Shown here: positions 10,325 through 22,500 of the stretch, piece by piece
Numbering within the stretch: the first letter of the stretch is position 1
Layout of the letters: each line of letters opens with the position of its first letter
Source: Daphnia pulex
Taxonomy: Eukaryota; Arthropoda; Branchiopoda; Diplostraca; Daphniidae
Reading direction: 5' to 3'
Length of the DNA stretch: 64,000 nt
NCBI RefSeq assembly: GCF_021134715.1
Contig: NC_060024.1
Span: forward strand, 13,566,974-13,630,973
Notes under the pieces: model-generated
Seen by the model: the letters and a program-made list of their open reading frames with translations, nothing else
What the model was told of the DNA's origin: nothing
Databases searched by the model: none
Program-made: the position numbers and the translations under genes

Positions 10325-11382
10325 CCTAAATCTAATCAAAAAAATCTTCCAATTGAATTAGTAAATAATGACTAAATATTGAAAATCCAATCCTACCTAT
10401 TTTCAAAATGTTGCTGCTGGAGAGGTGTTTTGCTGGTGGACGTCTTCACGGATGTTAACAAACACAATGAGCGACCAATTGGCAGGACGCTCCGTTATAA
10501 AATCTTTTCTATGGGAAGAAATTTAAGTATGGAACAACACGGGTTGTGCACAAAAACTGTCGACCCACTTTGAATTAAAAGATGCTGTTTCGTTAATCGT
10601 CCGATCTGTCCCGTATTATTGTCCCCGTTTCAAACGAGTAACATCGATTCCCCCTATGTGACTGTGGTCCATGTAAACTCTCATATCATCTACGAAAAAA
10701 GCCACAAAAAATCTGTTCGTTGCCGTGAAAAAACAGAGTCATTATTATTACCAAAGCGATTTACTTTGGTACTTTAATTAGCATTAGAAACGAGCCTGAA
10801 GATTTCTTAAATAGACATTTCGTGGTCACTGTGTTCTGTATTATTAATTATTCTATGGTGATGCACTAGTTCCTTCCGATTCCGCACTACTTTTCACCAA
10901 GTTCAACTGAGATTCGTGTTCGTCGCCGGTTTTCCCATTTTCTATGCCGCCCATCGACCCATATGGTCGAGTGTTTGTTCGTTCAGCCGTGCAATTTTTC
11001 TATTTGTTGTGGAGTCCGCCTTAACAATCGGCACTAACCCATTTGTGTCTCCATGTACTTTTGACTAAAATATCTGTCCTTCAATGTATTTTCCTTGTTT
11101 GATACTAATTTAACAATGCAGGACTGAGCACATATTTGATGATTGATATTGCGAAATGCGAAGGCAGCAAACATGCCCAGCAATTCAAAGCAAATTCCTA
11201 ATTATTAAAAATTATTAATTATAAACAACTTAAAATAATTTTTAAATATGGAAATATATTTGAAATATTATTTAGAATAAATTTATCACCAAATGAAAAG
11301 GCTGCAAATTGAAATTATGTGCAAAAATATGAAAAATAAGCGAAAAGTTATTCATGCAGGCTATCTATCCTCGGGTAACAGG
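10325..11382. other. Intergenic, very AT-rich centre, no gene seen
   Basis: Between divergent genes. Includes the carboxypeptidase promoter region and an AT-rich stretch at about 11190-11340. No ORF with support. Confidence 0.5.
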
Positions 11383-11420
11383 TATATAAGGGGACCGCGA
11401 TCAAACTTAAACAATCAGTT
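11383..11420 (+). promoter_or_regulatory. TATA + Inr core promoter
   Basis: TATATAAG at 11383-11390 and the arthropod initiator TCAGTT at 11415-11420 are about 34 nt apart, placing a start site about 100 nt before the ATG at 11514. Confidence 0.72.
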
Positions 11421-11513
11421 CAGCAAAGTTCCATCGAATCTTAGATCTTAGCTGTCACAAGAAAGCGAACAAGGAAGTATTTTTACTAGTTTGTGTCTCC
11501 ATCAAAGTTGAAA

Positions 11514-11768
11514 ATGTCTTCTACCGCAATTAAATATCTGGAAACAACTCCCGAGGAGGCCGGCGAGGATTTGGTTGGTCTCACCTCAGAACTAGTTGAA
11601 GATCTGCGCGGTTCTCCTTCCGACGAAACGAAGCCACCCTTGACTCGAAAGCAAAAGACAAACCAACGGACAAATCGACGCAAAAAGGAGAAGAAACGGC
11701 GTGATGCAGCGCAAAGGGAACGCGATGCAGAGCAAAGGGCCGTAGTGTCGTCCACGGAGCAGAAATAG
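11514..11768 (+). CDS. Small intronless charged protein, 84 aa, unknown
   Basis: ATG in good context (AAAATGTCT), TAG at 11766-11768, and AATAAA about 30 nt after the stop. The N-terminal half is acidic (TTPEEAGEDLVGLTSELVED). The C-terminal half is very basic and probably helical (RKQKTNQRTNRRKKEKKRRD, then alternating Arg/Glu/Ala). There is no signal peptide or membrane segment. The strong TATA/Inr promoter, Kozak start and close poly(A) signal argue for a real gene. The basic stretch could be a nuclear-localisation or nucleic-acid-binding segment; that is inference. No family recognised. Confidence 0.6.
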   Translation: MSSTAIKYLETTPEEAGEDLVGLTSELVEDLRGSPSDETKPPLTRKQKTNQRTNRRKKEKKRRDAAQRERDAEQRAVVSSTEQK

Positions 11769-11799
11769 AGATGTGTGACAAGTTTGAAGATGTCCAATA

Positions 11800-13538
11800 A
11801 AGAGATTGAGAAAAGAGAAAAAATTAATTTAAGCCCACAAAAAAATCTTTTCTTATTCTTCTTATTCTGACTACTTCACCATCTCTCTCTGTTTCCTTCT
11901 CTTTCTTCACTTATCCTTTGTTGTGGGTGCGTGATTTAAATGAATGACTCAATAAAAATATCTTAAACCAAAATTATACCAACAGAGTAATGTGTTTTCA
12001 TTTTTTAGCATTAGCAACATTTAGATGATCATTTTTAGTAATCATACACGAAAAAATGTTTAAAAAAACGGTAACGAATGTTAGGTAACGAAGTGACACC
12101 TAGCGGTCCGATTTAAACTAGGTCGTCTTATCCTCATGCCCAATGATTTTTCAGGAGTAGGATGACTAGGATCGAGTAGTTTGACTTGTGACTCTGAAGT
12201 CTGAACTTTGAGTCAAAGCAAAGGGCCAAGGGATTTTCCAACGTGGTTTTAGAGTTTTACTGACGCAATTTCACTTGTTTGATTAGACTTCAAATAATAA
12301 GATAGAAAAAGCATAATAACAAGAAAATGAAAAAAGATAAATCGAGACGATCCTCTTTTTCCAGTGTCGAGTCAATCGCCTTTTGCACGCTTTAAACTTA
12401 TGTATCATCATCATGTAGGCCTACTTTCATTTCTTTTCATCAACAAAAGGTGTACATTATCGGGTCGGGCCATGCTTACGAAGAATCTCTTATTCAGTTT
12501 TCACTATGTTTCAGTAGTAATATGTTCATGCTCTCGCCAACTTCTAATCAAACAGACTTTGGACTATTTATTTGGACAATAATTGGACATTCTTTCTACG
12601 TAAAGACAACAGATAATCGATAAAGAGCAGGCGATTCTGTGTAGACTTGATGTAATCGAGGCGACCTCTGCAATCGGCATGTTTTGCAGGCATATTCCAC
12701 AGAGTCGTCTGCATATTATTCACGTGCTAGTGGCTCCCAAAAGTTTTAACAAGAAAATCCCGATGAACTTGATGACTGGCGGAAAAAGAGTTACCCAATG
12801 CTGAAAGGTTAGTTCATTAATTAAGTCTTGGCCTTATCTGTACTAGTTTAGAAGTTTAGAATGGATTTAAAAGTTATAAATGAGCAGCTTCATCTGCAAT
12901 GAATGTGAGCCGAAAGCATAAAAGGTCCTATCCGACCTCATTCTGTATGTTGGAATACGTTAATTATTGAACTATAGCATGGTATTAAATGATATGTACA
13001 ACCCAAAGTTGAGTTCAAGAGAATAGGATGTCAGTCCAAATGTTAATTCAACTGTCACAAAAACGGAATGTGATGCTAAAGGTCGACGATAAGAACGTAA
13101 TATTTCGTATTTCTATAGGCTTATACTTGTTGTCTCAAACGACCCGACTGCATATTATTGACACGTTGTTTTCCTTCAGATGAGGATTATATTGCTTCAG
13201 GATATGGATAAAACATTCCGCTCGCTTGAACTGATAACTGCAGATAAAGCCAGCAAAGTATCCACGTGTAAAGGTGAACCAACTATGGATCAACCTCCAA
13301 GTATAGTCCATTACACACATCTTTGACACTTGAGTCTTGAACTCTTGACGCAATATTAAAGCCTCCCCAAAATGCACGACAAAGGAAAAAAGAAATGAAA
13401 ATTCCCGTTGTGCCGAGATCTACTTGAGTCAGTTGAGTAGACCAGGCGAGTCAGACGATCAGTATTCGGGCGGCAGCGAAAACCAGCAGCTGCAACTTTC
13501 AATCTAAATTTCAATAGCTCCGAGCACCTGGATGCAGA
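11800..13538. other. Intergenic, 1.7 kb, no gene seen
   Basis: Separates the small charged protein gene from the transporter pair. ORFs on both strands (for example near 12364 and 13135) lack splice context and recognisable domains. The last part (13430-13538) is probably 5' UTR of the first transporter. Confidence 0.45.
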
Positions 13539-15544
13539 ATGGATTGTGAAGGCAAATTCAGCAGCAGTTCAGAAAACTCGTCGGATTCGAAAAAGATTGA
13601 AACAGAAATCGCAGAAGAAGAAGAAGATGTCGAATATGTCGTAGTGGCGCCGGATGGAGGATACGGCTGGATCGTCATAGGAGCCAGTTTTTTGTGCATC
13701 CTCATCTCCGATGGAATTCTCTTCAGCTTCGGATTGATTCTCTCTGAATTGGAGCGGGTTTTCGACGAACCTGTTGCCAAAGTGGCTTGGATATTCTCCA
13801 TTGTTAACGGGATCTCATTGATATCAGGTTTGGCAACAATATTTTGGGAGCAGAAAACTGATGGAATAATTAATGATCTTCTCCTTTTTGGTGTTATAGG
13901 CCCCATAGCTTCTGCGTTGAGCAACCGGTTTAGCTTCCGGGCCGTCGTCCTAACGGGTAGTATATTTGGTTTTGTGGGGCTGTCGACCTCATCGTTGGCC
14001 CAGTCGGTAGACATTTTGTTTTTCACGCTCGGAATTCTATTCGGAGTGTCGATCGGTTTGATTTTCACTCCGCTCGTTGTAGGCGTGGGCTTCTATTTCG
14101 ACAAACGACGAGCATTGGCCACTGGAATCACCGTGTGTGGTTCTGGGGCTGGCACTTTTGTTTTTGCCCCCGTCATTTACTGGCTATTGGAAAAGTATGC
14201 TATCCGAGGAACGTTCCTTATTCTGGTACGTGAGTATATTCAAGAATAGCCAACGAGTGTCATCTAACATTTTTCAAATTATTAGAGTGGGATTTACTTG
14301 AACTGTGCAGTTCTTGGGTCACTACTCCTACCGTTGAAACCCCAGCGGCGTAAAATACTCCAACCTGAAGGAGTGAAACTACTTGAAGCTAATGAGACCC
14401 CAAATGCTCACAAAGAAGAAGAAAATAATAAGCAAGATCTTAAGGCTCTAGAACAAGGGCAGTTGAATAATAAGAAAGTCAACGTTGAAAAAGGGAATAA
14501 GGTAATATTAATAGATTTTTAATATTAAAAAAATAATCATTACTTAAAGATGCGTTGGTGTTCTATTTCAGAATGCTACCAAAGGGAAAGAGCTATCCAG
14601 GCGGGAGTATTTGTCGAGTATCTTCAAGTTCTCGCTATTCCGGTCGCCGACCTTTGTCGTCGTTTGCATCTCTAGTTTCTTCCAGTCTATCGGATGGTTC
14701 GTACCTTTTGTGTATCTGGCAGGTAATCTCTAGCGTGTCATCCGCACTGCATCCAGCAATTTCTCTCAAAGTTATTCTCTCTCTCCATTCTGAATAGCTC
14801 ACGCCGTCAACATGGGAATACCCAAAGAGGAAGCGTCGTTTCTGCTATCGATTGTCGGCATCTGTAGCATGATGGGACGCATTATCAACGGAGTGCTTGC
14901 TGATCATCCAAAGGTAGTAATGCTCCATGTTTTACACATGTTTTCCGCTGATACATATCCTGATGGGAATGCCATTTGAACTCTTATATCTTGTACATTC
15001 AAAGGTTAGCGTACTCCTTATGAATAACATTGGACTTTCAGCTTCCGGTTTGCTGATTATACTTTGCCCATTTTTTATCTCGTACGAACTACTAGTCTTT
15101 TATTCCATAGTCCTCGGGCTAGCCTTGTGTAAGTAAACTTAGTTCTTTTTTAAATAAGAAAAAGATCAATTGAGCCTTTTCTTTTGTTTTGACAAAACAG
15201 CCTGCACCGCTGTTACACGACCAATTTTACTCGGTGAGCTCCTGGGATTAGAAAATGTCAACAATGCTTACGGCTTCATGCTCGTGTTCTACGGAGTGGC
15301 TACTCTCTTTGGAACTCCCATGGCTGGTACGCAAACAATCATTAGCTAATGTCTTGCTATGTTTACCGTCGAATAGTTTTTCATGCGTTCGACATATTTG
15401 CGCGCAGGTTTACTTTATGACACTTTGGGTGATTACCACGGCGCCTTCTATCTCGCCGGATCTTTCGTCCTTCTCTCTGCCTTCATGTGTTATCCTCTCG
15501 GCGTAATTAATCGGTGGGAAAAGCGGCGGAATTCTAAGAATTGA
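13539..15544 (+). CDS. SLC16-type monocarboxylate transporter, copy 1 (494 aa)
   Basis: Eight exons: 13539-13827, 13900-14225, 14286-14501, 14572-14722, 14798-14913, 15005-15128, 15201-15326 and 15408-15544; all phases close. The acidic cytosolic N-terminus is followed by the family signature APDGGYGW in TM1, and YFDKRRALATG follows TM5. The long central loop (HKEEENNKQDLKALEQGQ) divides two six-helix halves. In TM8 the segment LLSIVGICSMMGRI keeps an Arg at the position of the transport-critical Arg of mammalian MCT1, while the adjacent Asp is Ser. This is a 12-TM major-facilitator plasma-membrane protein moving monocarboxylates or related small solutes; the substrate is not deducible. Its tandem paralogue follows 1.4 kb downstream on the same strand. 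Confidence 0.92.
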
Positions 15545-16978
15545 TTGGTCTCATTCGCGGCGTGTTTTTTGTTCATGTTGAAATCGCTAAAACAGCTTAG
15601 AGTCTTGATTGAACTTTGGCTTTTGCTGATAACATAATTTTTCAATTACATAAAACCTTCCACAATACTTCCGCGTCCGCTTAACCTTTCACCCGATAAG
15701 CTGAATCGCGCCTACTACCCTCCTCCAAACAATGAATTGTTTGTAGGTAAAATAATTTCTCCGCTGGTTTCGAAATCCCTTTAATTCCTTGTGATTTGTT
15801 CAGTCGATAATGTTTAATCTATTTTATACTTGTGCGTCTAAAAAGCCGGGTGATGCAAGTAGTGAAGTCATAAATCTACATTCCATATTTGTTATCATTT
15901 CAAGCGTTTGCGGACTAAACAAATCTTGTTGATCCTTGAGACTACCCGCGGATTAATTTATTGTATTCATTTGAAATGGAGTGTGGCAATATAGGCGCGA
16001 ACGTCATTGAATTTTCCGTAGACTTGAAACAATTGAACCGCCTCATTAATCAGTTATCATTTAGGACCGGAAATTGCTCTCAATATGGATGCTCTGAATT
16101 CGCCTCGGCAGTTTCCAGGAAATGTCGTTTCATTAAATGGCACGCGAGCTCTTTTGATCTTTTGAAATGGCTTCGCTCTCCGAACCAACATACAAGTATA
16201 TATGTACACATGCAGAGCCAACAGCATCTTTTTTAGCTTATATAGTCTCAAGCCATATTAGTGTCATTGTTGAATAAATTTCGTGTGATGCCCCCATCGT
16301 CGTGTTGCCGAAAGTGCTACACGATGTGATCGCTGACACTGACGTAAAGTGATGTTGAGCTATTATTGGCCGGCAGCAGCGGATGGAGTCTTCTTGTGTC
16401 TATTGCTTATTCATTCGACTGCTGTGATGTTTCTTCTTTTTCATATAGGAACGAATATAAAGTGGCGATTCGGACGTGGCGCATCACCTACTCGACGGGG
16501 CGTTTCGTTCATGTCAAGGCCAGCTGTCAAACCAATATGGGCACAAAAGTCGAACGTGTGAGACCTTATCTCTCGTCTCTTCCGTCGTCGTCGTCGTTGT
16601 GTGCTGTTGTGCATTCCAGTGAATTCGTCTACTGTGTTCCCAACTATGGTAAGAAAAATCAATAACAGCGCATGGCATTCCATTGCGTTGGGTAGTCGAG
16701 TTCCGCCATAGAATGAAAACGCAAGTTCTTAGTCCGTATGAAACACAGTTGGATTGATCACCGTGAGCACGCAGACATAGTGTTTGGGCGCCCAGCACGC
16801 AGCCTTCCCCATCCTGTATCTCGGCACGGGTCCAGAGAGACGGTGACTGATCTCCATCACCTCCGCCACCACCACCGGTGCAGTCTATGGCTGAGATCTG
16901 GCGAGCCGATTGAAAGGACACGAAATATTAAGTAGCACCCCTTTAAGAAAAACAAACAACCCACTCATCGCTTTTCAA
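15545..16978. other. Intergenic between the two transporter genes
   Basis: 3' flank of copy 1 and the probable promoter/5' UTR of copy 2. The ORF at about 16349-16665 has no domain and overlaps ORFs on the other strand. An upstream untranslated exon of copy 2 may lie here but cannot be placed. Confidence 0.4.
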
Positions 16979-19258
16979 ATGAAGACGGAAGAAAAGAGTT
17001 ACGAGCGGATTAACAACCAGCTTGACGGAACGCGCGGATGGGTCGTCACGGCCGCCTGTTTTATGGCTGCCTTTTTGACCGATGGCATCACTTTCTGCTT
17101 TGGACTTATCCTGTTTGAACTCATCCAAGTCTTTGACGAGCCCGTCGAGAAAGTCGCTTGGATCCCTTCCTTCCTATTGGGCATTCAATTGCTCTCAGGT
17201 ACACCATCATTTCAATCAATTCAAATTCATTAGTCGCCAATTATTTAAATAGAACGTCTGTGTATATGAAATGTATTATTCCGGAATGGGAAAAAATAGG
17301 TCCACTGGCGTCTGCTCTGAGTAATCGTTTTGGATTTCGCGTCGTCATCGTTTCCGGAAGTTTCCTGGGCTTCGCCGGACTCACTTGCTCATCGTTTGCC
17401 CCTTCCGTCGACGTTTTATTTCTCACCATCGGTTTAATGTGCGGCGTAGCTTTCGGACTGGTGTGGACGCCGGCCGTTGTGGCCGTCAGCTATTTCGAAA
17501 ACAGGCGATCGCTGGCGACAGGTGTTGTCATGTGCGGATCCGGAATGGGCACATTTGTATTCGCGCCCTTCATCTATTGGTTATTGGAAAATTATGCACT
17601 GCGAGGGACCTTTCTCATTTTGGTATGTTGGAATATGCTTTTCTTTTTATTTGAGACAATGTATCGCCTTGGCTATAAGATTTTTCAAAAAATATTTGAT
17701 TGACTGATTTTATAGGGAGCGTTGTATCTGAATTGTGCAGCGGTAGGAGCCTTCTTCCGGCCGATGAAACGAGGCGGAAGAAACAATAAGTCGTCACAGC
17801 ACGGCACGGCCATTACCCTCAAAGTCATGGAATCCAAAACCACACGAGACCTGCTGGAGAATTCCGATCCTTTAATAGTGTCGCTGGATCGAGGCCAGCC
17901 CGATATGGTGGTGGTGGAAGACAGCATCGTCGAGGAAGAATTGCGATCGACAGATTTGACATCCGCTCACGACGTCCCTAAGCAGGTGTGACAGCTACGT
18001 ATATTTCGTTTTGCGCTTCTCCGAACAAATAGACTTCAATGCGACAGTTTGATAATGTATTCGATGCGGCATTGCAATGCAGGTTCTCGAGGCCCTGTGT
18101 ACAGATCAAATTGAATCTTCAAGAAATCGATCCATCTTCAAGTTTTCCCTCTTCCGCTCGCCCTCCTTCGTTCTGGTCTGCACTTCCAGTTTTGTTCAAT
18201 TGCTAGGAAGTTTCGTTCCCTACGTGTATCTCACAGGTATTTCAACTATAATTGGAGGTTATGACTGAGCGCGCTAAATTCAAACAAATGTTGATTATTA
18301 AGCTTATGCAATCGACGTGGGCATCTCCAAGGAAGCGGCCTCGTTTTTGCTGTCGATCGTGGGCGTCACAAACACGGTTGGACAAGACTTACGTACATTG
18401 TCGTCGGTCAGGTGGAAGTATAATTTTCTCCAATTATTTCTTTACTCGCTATAAAGGTTGGAAATATTGCCGTCGGGGCTTTGACAAGCCATCCTAAGGT
18501 TATTCTGATTTATTTTACATTACCCACATTTTTTCGATTATAACTGTCTCTTAATTCCGAGTCGACCGGCAACTCAAAAGACTGATGCTGGTTCATTGTT
18601 TTCCAGGTGAGCGTACTCCTGACTAACAATATCGCCTTATCGCTGGAAGGCTTGCTATTAATTGCGTGCCCGCTCTTCACCACGTATGGCGCTCTGGTTT
18701 TCTTCGCCGTCATGTACGGTTTGTGCTCGTGTAAGTTGAACCCAACGCAACAATAGGGCGCGTATTGTTATCAAACCGCCGTCAATGGCGTCATTATTCC
18801 GCCATATTTTCCCATTAGTCTGATGGCTACTATTATTCTCTCTCTCTTTCTATGTGTTTCAGCTTGCATTTCGGTGTGTCGTCCTATTTTGATGGGCGAA
18901 ATGCTGGGCTTTGACAACGTGAACAATGCCTTCGGCTTTGTCCTGATGTTTTATGGATTGGCCAGCTTCATTGGTATTCCCCTGGCTGGTACGTTGGTTC
19001 TTGTCACTCTATGATTAGGCTTGAAATTGTGACACAGTGCATGACTTGTTTTATTGATTGAGACGTTTAGGTCATTTGTATGGGACTTACGGAGACTACC
19101 ACGGCACATTTTATTTCGCTGGCTCTGTTGTTTTCATCGCCGGCGCTATTTGCTATCCTCTTGCCTGCGTCAACAGAAAACCAAGTGAAGGTACTGTACA
19201 CAAAAGTCAACAACAATCCACTTTTATTGTGTGTCTACATAAAGCATTTTCAATTTGA
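16979..19258 (+). CDS. SLC16-type monocarboxylate transporter, copy 2 (about 506 aa)
   Basis: Nine exons: 16979-17198, 17300-17622, 17716-17985, 18083-18236, 18303-18376, 18457-18498, 18607-18730, 18863-18988 and 19071-19258. Intron positions match copy 1 except for one extra intron (18377-18456). The TM1 signature is altered (DGTRGW instead of DGGYGW) and the TM5 motif is YFENRRSLATG. With the GT-AG junctions used here, TM8 reads VGVTNTVGNIAVG, so the Arg kept in copy 1 is Asn. These changes suggest a shifted substrate or a non-transport role. The last exon could instead splice at GAAG|GTACTG to a block near 19278, so the C-terminus is uncertain. The start is the first in-frame ATG after the 16.9-kb region. 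Confidence 0.87.
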
Positions 19259-19575
19259 TTCCCATGTATGTCTATAGGGGCTTGAGGAATCGTGGACTAA
19301 ACAATTTCTTGTAATATTATTTGAGCAGTTTCCGGAAAGCTGCATTTCAATCACACATTATTACAAAATATTTAAATATTATTTGCCGTCAGTTTCCAAT
19401 AAACAATCGTGTCATTTGTATTCGGCTCTTGTTGTTGTTACATCATCATCTCACCGTCGCTGCATAAATGTCTATTCAGATCTAATCTCTCAAAAGGCAC
19501 AAATTTGATGTAATAAAAACAAACCCCAAAAAAAGAAGCAATCGTCTTTTTGCCATATTCTTTTTAATTAAAAAA
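19259..19575. other. Convergent 3' ends
   Basis: 3' UTRs of transporter copy 2 (+) and the fucosyltransferase (-) face each other here. AATAAA-like signals occur on both strands. No gene. Confidence 0.5.
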
Positions 19576-22500
19576 TCATTGCGTGGAATTGAAGTTGGGT
19601 CTAACCAAGCAATGGCTGTCGTCAACATACCATTTCTGAAGACCTTGGGCTTTCCTTTCCTGCATTGGAGTTTCGTGTAGAGCGGCGCACAAGTTGCAGA
19701 ACGATTCTTTGTTCGTTTGAGGCAAGTTAACTACACGGTAATGAGGCTTCCACCAAAAGAATTCGGCATAAAGGGAATCGTTTTGATCCACTCGCTTCAT
19801 GTACGCCGCAAGTTGACGGGGGCTGTACGCCAGGGCGTCTATGTACGAGTGCTCCGGGGCTATTGCCGAGTAATTGGCTCCCCCCAAAACGATCGGAACC
19901 AAGTTCCTGGCTATTGAGTTGAAAAACTTTTCCGTCACGTACTCACGGCAAATGGAATTTTCAAAAGCCAAATAAAACTTGTACGTTTTCTCGATCATGT
20001 CGTAGCAAAGCTCGTCGTTTTTCAGTTTTGGGCAGAGATCTTTGCCTCCGCATTTCCCCCCGGTGCTTATAATATCCACATCGACATATTTCTGAAGTTG
20101 GCGCACGTATTTCATCCGATTACTTCGAGCGTGACAGTTTGACACCATCCAGATGGCTAACTTGCTTTTTCCTTTGGCTGGGTTGACGTTTGACAAGCGG
20201 ACAGACTCTTGCATGTCACGTCGTTCTGTTTCTCCATTGGGAGCGCTGGCCAGTTGCTCAATCCGGCCGTAAGGCAACGGGATGTCAGATTCGGGAAGAT
20301 AAGTCATCGTCCAGTTGAAATAGTTCTCGAAGGCATCCAAACGAGGCATGTGGTCTGTAAAACCCAAGAAAAAGTTTGATAAATGAATAAATCTCTGTCC
20401 TCAGAAAGAATGTAGACTATGCCACATTATTGTTACGTGTGGGTTTTTCCTATATAGGTTAGAATCTAGACCGCTAAGATTCCAGACAACAGAATTTTCC
20501 ACACGTTTTTTCCATTTACCAATTAACCTGCCTTTATAGTGCAATTTATGGTTTTTTGTCATGCCCACTTGCGCAACAGTGAAAACCCAGTTCGATACAG
20601 AGTGGGACGGAAACCGTTAGTCAATTGTTTTCCATTGTCCAGCAGACGACGCAGTTAATGTCAATTGGATTTTCAAAACGTGTTTTCTGGACCACTTTAA
20701 GTTATCAACGATTGTGATAACTTAAAACTTGTAACAAAAATCTCAATTGCCAAAAATATTAGATACAGGTTTTAATGTTTGTTCTACAAAATCTGTGGAA
20801 TCCTTAAAGTTGAAAGAAAAATTTTAAAAGGATCAATAATGCTGGAAGCAGTACCCTTGATCATCACGGTGATCTTTTCGTTTGTAGTTAAAAATGTATT
20901 TGGTTCTACTGGAGATCGCTCCCAAATGTTCTACAGTTGTGTTAAAGACTGTGTGGAAAAAAACTGTTCAGGTAATATTACAACATTTGCTGTGTTTATG
21001 TGCTGTGGCTATTGTTGAGCTCTCATTCTCAACTATTAATAACAAATACTAGATTCAGCACAAGATTTCCAGTTGTCTCTTCCGTTAAGACTAATGCAAT
21101 GGACATGCTCTGATGAATGCAAATATATGTGTATGTGGCCAACTGTTAACTGGTTTGTTGAAGCTGAAATTGGAGTTCAGCAATTCTATGGCAAAGTATG
21201 AAGCATATACAGATTTTATCATTTATGTAACTAAATTGTAGTTGTATTTTAACAGTGGCCTTTCATTAGAGTCTTGGGTATTCAAGAACCTGCAGCAGCA
21301 TTATTTTCAGTTCTCAATTTAGTTGGCCATGTAGTTATGCTAAGGAAGTTTCGCAAAGAAGTCAATCCTGATGCTCCCTTCTACGTAATCACCCACATTT
21401 TTTGCCTTGTAAGTTTTGTTGTTAAGAAAAGTTTTTGACTTAAACCATTTAGATCTAAGCACATTAACAAAATATATCTAGATATGTTGTCATGCCTGGT
21501 TTTGGTCCAGCCTTTTCCACATCAGAGATGTCCGGTTTACAGAAATTATGGACTATCTGGGTGCATTCAGCATGGTGTCATTTTCTGTCTACCATTTTAT
21601 CATTAGGTAAATCACTATATTCTTACACTTACTATTTGATAATAATTTCATGTTTAATTATTGTACAGATTGACTACTTTGAGACGTTATAGCTCTCTGT
21701 ATTCCTTGTCCTCAGGAATTGCCATAGGATTTTACTTTATTTATCACAGCTACACAACTTTCTTTGTCAAAATGGATTATGGATATAATATGCTCATCAA
21801 CATAGCTTTTGGTAAATGCAGTAACTTTTATTTGCTCCCATATTCGTTACTGAAATGCAACTGGAATTTTATTTAAATTTTTTCATCTTTAAATTCTAGG
21901 TGCAATCAATATTTTGGGGTGGTCAATTTGGTGCTTGAAATTTTACAAGCAAAGACCCTACGTGAAACAGTGCGCAACATTCATTGCGCTGGTTGCCTTC
22001 ACTACGCTATTCGAAGTGCTTGATTTTCCTCCCTTGTTTTGGGTGTTTGATGCTCATGCTCTCTGGCATTTGTCAACTGCACCACTTGCCATTTTATGGT
22101 ACAAGTAAGTAACAGATCTATAATATGATGTATCCCGCATAGTTGATTCACTTGTGTTATGCAGATTTTTGATTGACGATTGCCGTTATTTGGAAGGACT
22201 GAAGATGGATCTCGAAAAATTGGCTTAATTGCGAAGCAATTTCTAATAACATTGAATATATTAGTGCACGCTTGTACGGCCTGAAGTTTAGTACTACTCA
22301 GAAGTTTACCTTTCCTAACGCGCATTTGAGCAGTAGTTCAGCAATCTCATATTCCATAAATCCTGTTGTTCAAGCAAAGTTTCCCCAGTTATTAGCGACT
22401 GTAGAATTACCTGGGGGTTCTGTAGAGAACAGAATGAAAACTTGATCTCGTCGTCGGTTAGGCAAAATCCACGGCCCTTTCCTTTGAGTTGGTCCGTGTA

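Noticed and set aside
13511-14068. 185-aa minus-strand ORF over transporter copy 1
   Set aside because: Antisense to two transporter exons with conserved SLC16 motifs.
16349-16921. Overlapping ORFs on both strands upstream of transporter copy 2
   Set aside because: No splice sites link them to the gene and no domain is seen; possible 5' UTR only.
18377-18420. Apparent frameshift in transporter copy 2 after TNTVG
   Set aside because: A GT-AG intron from 18377 to 18456 restores the exact copy 1 length, so no broken frame is needed.
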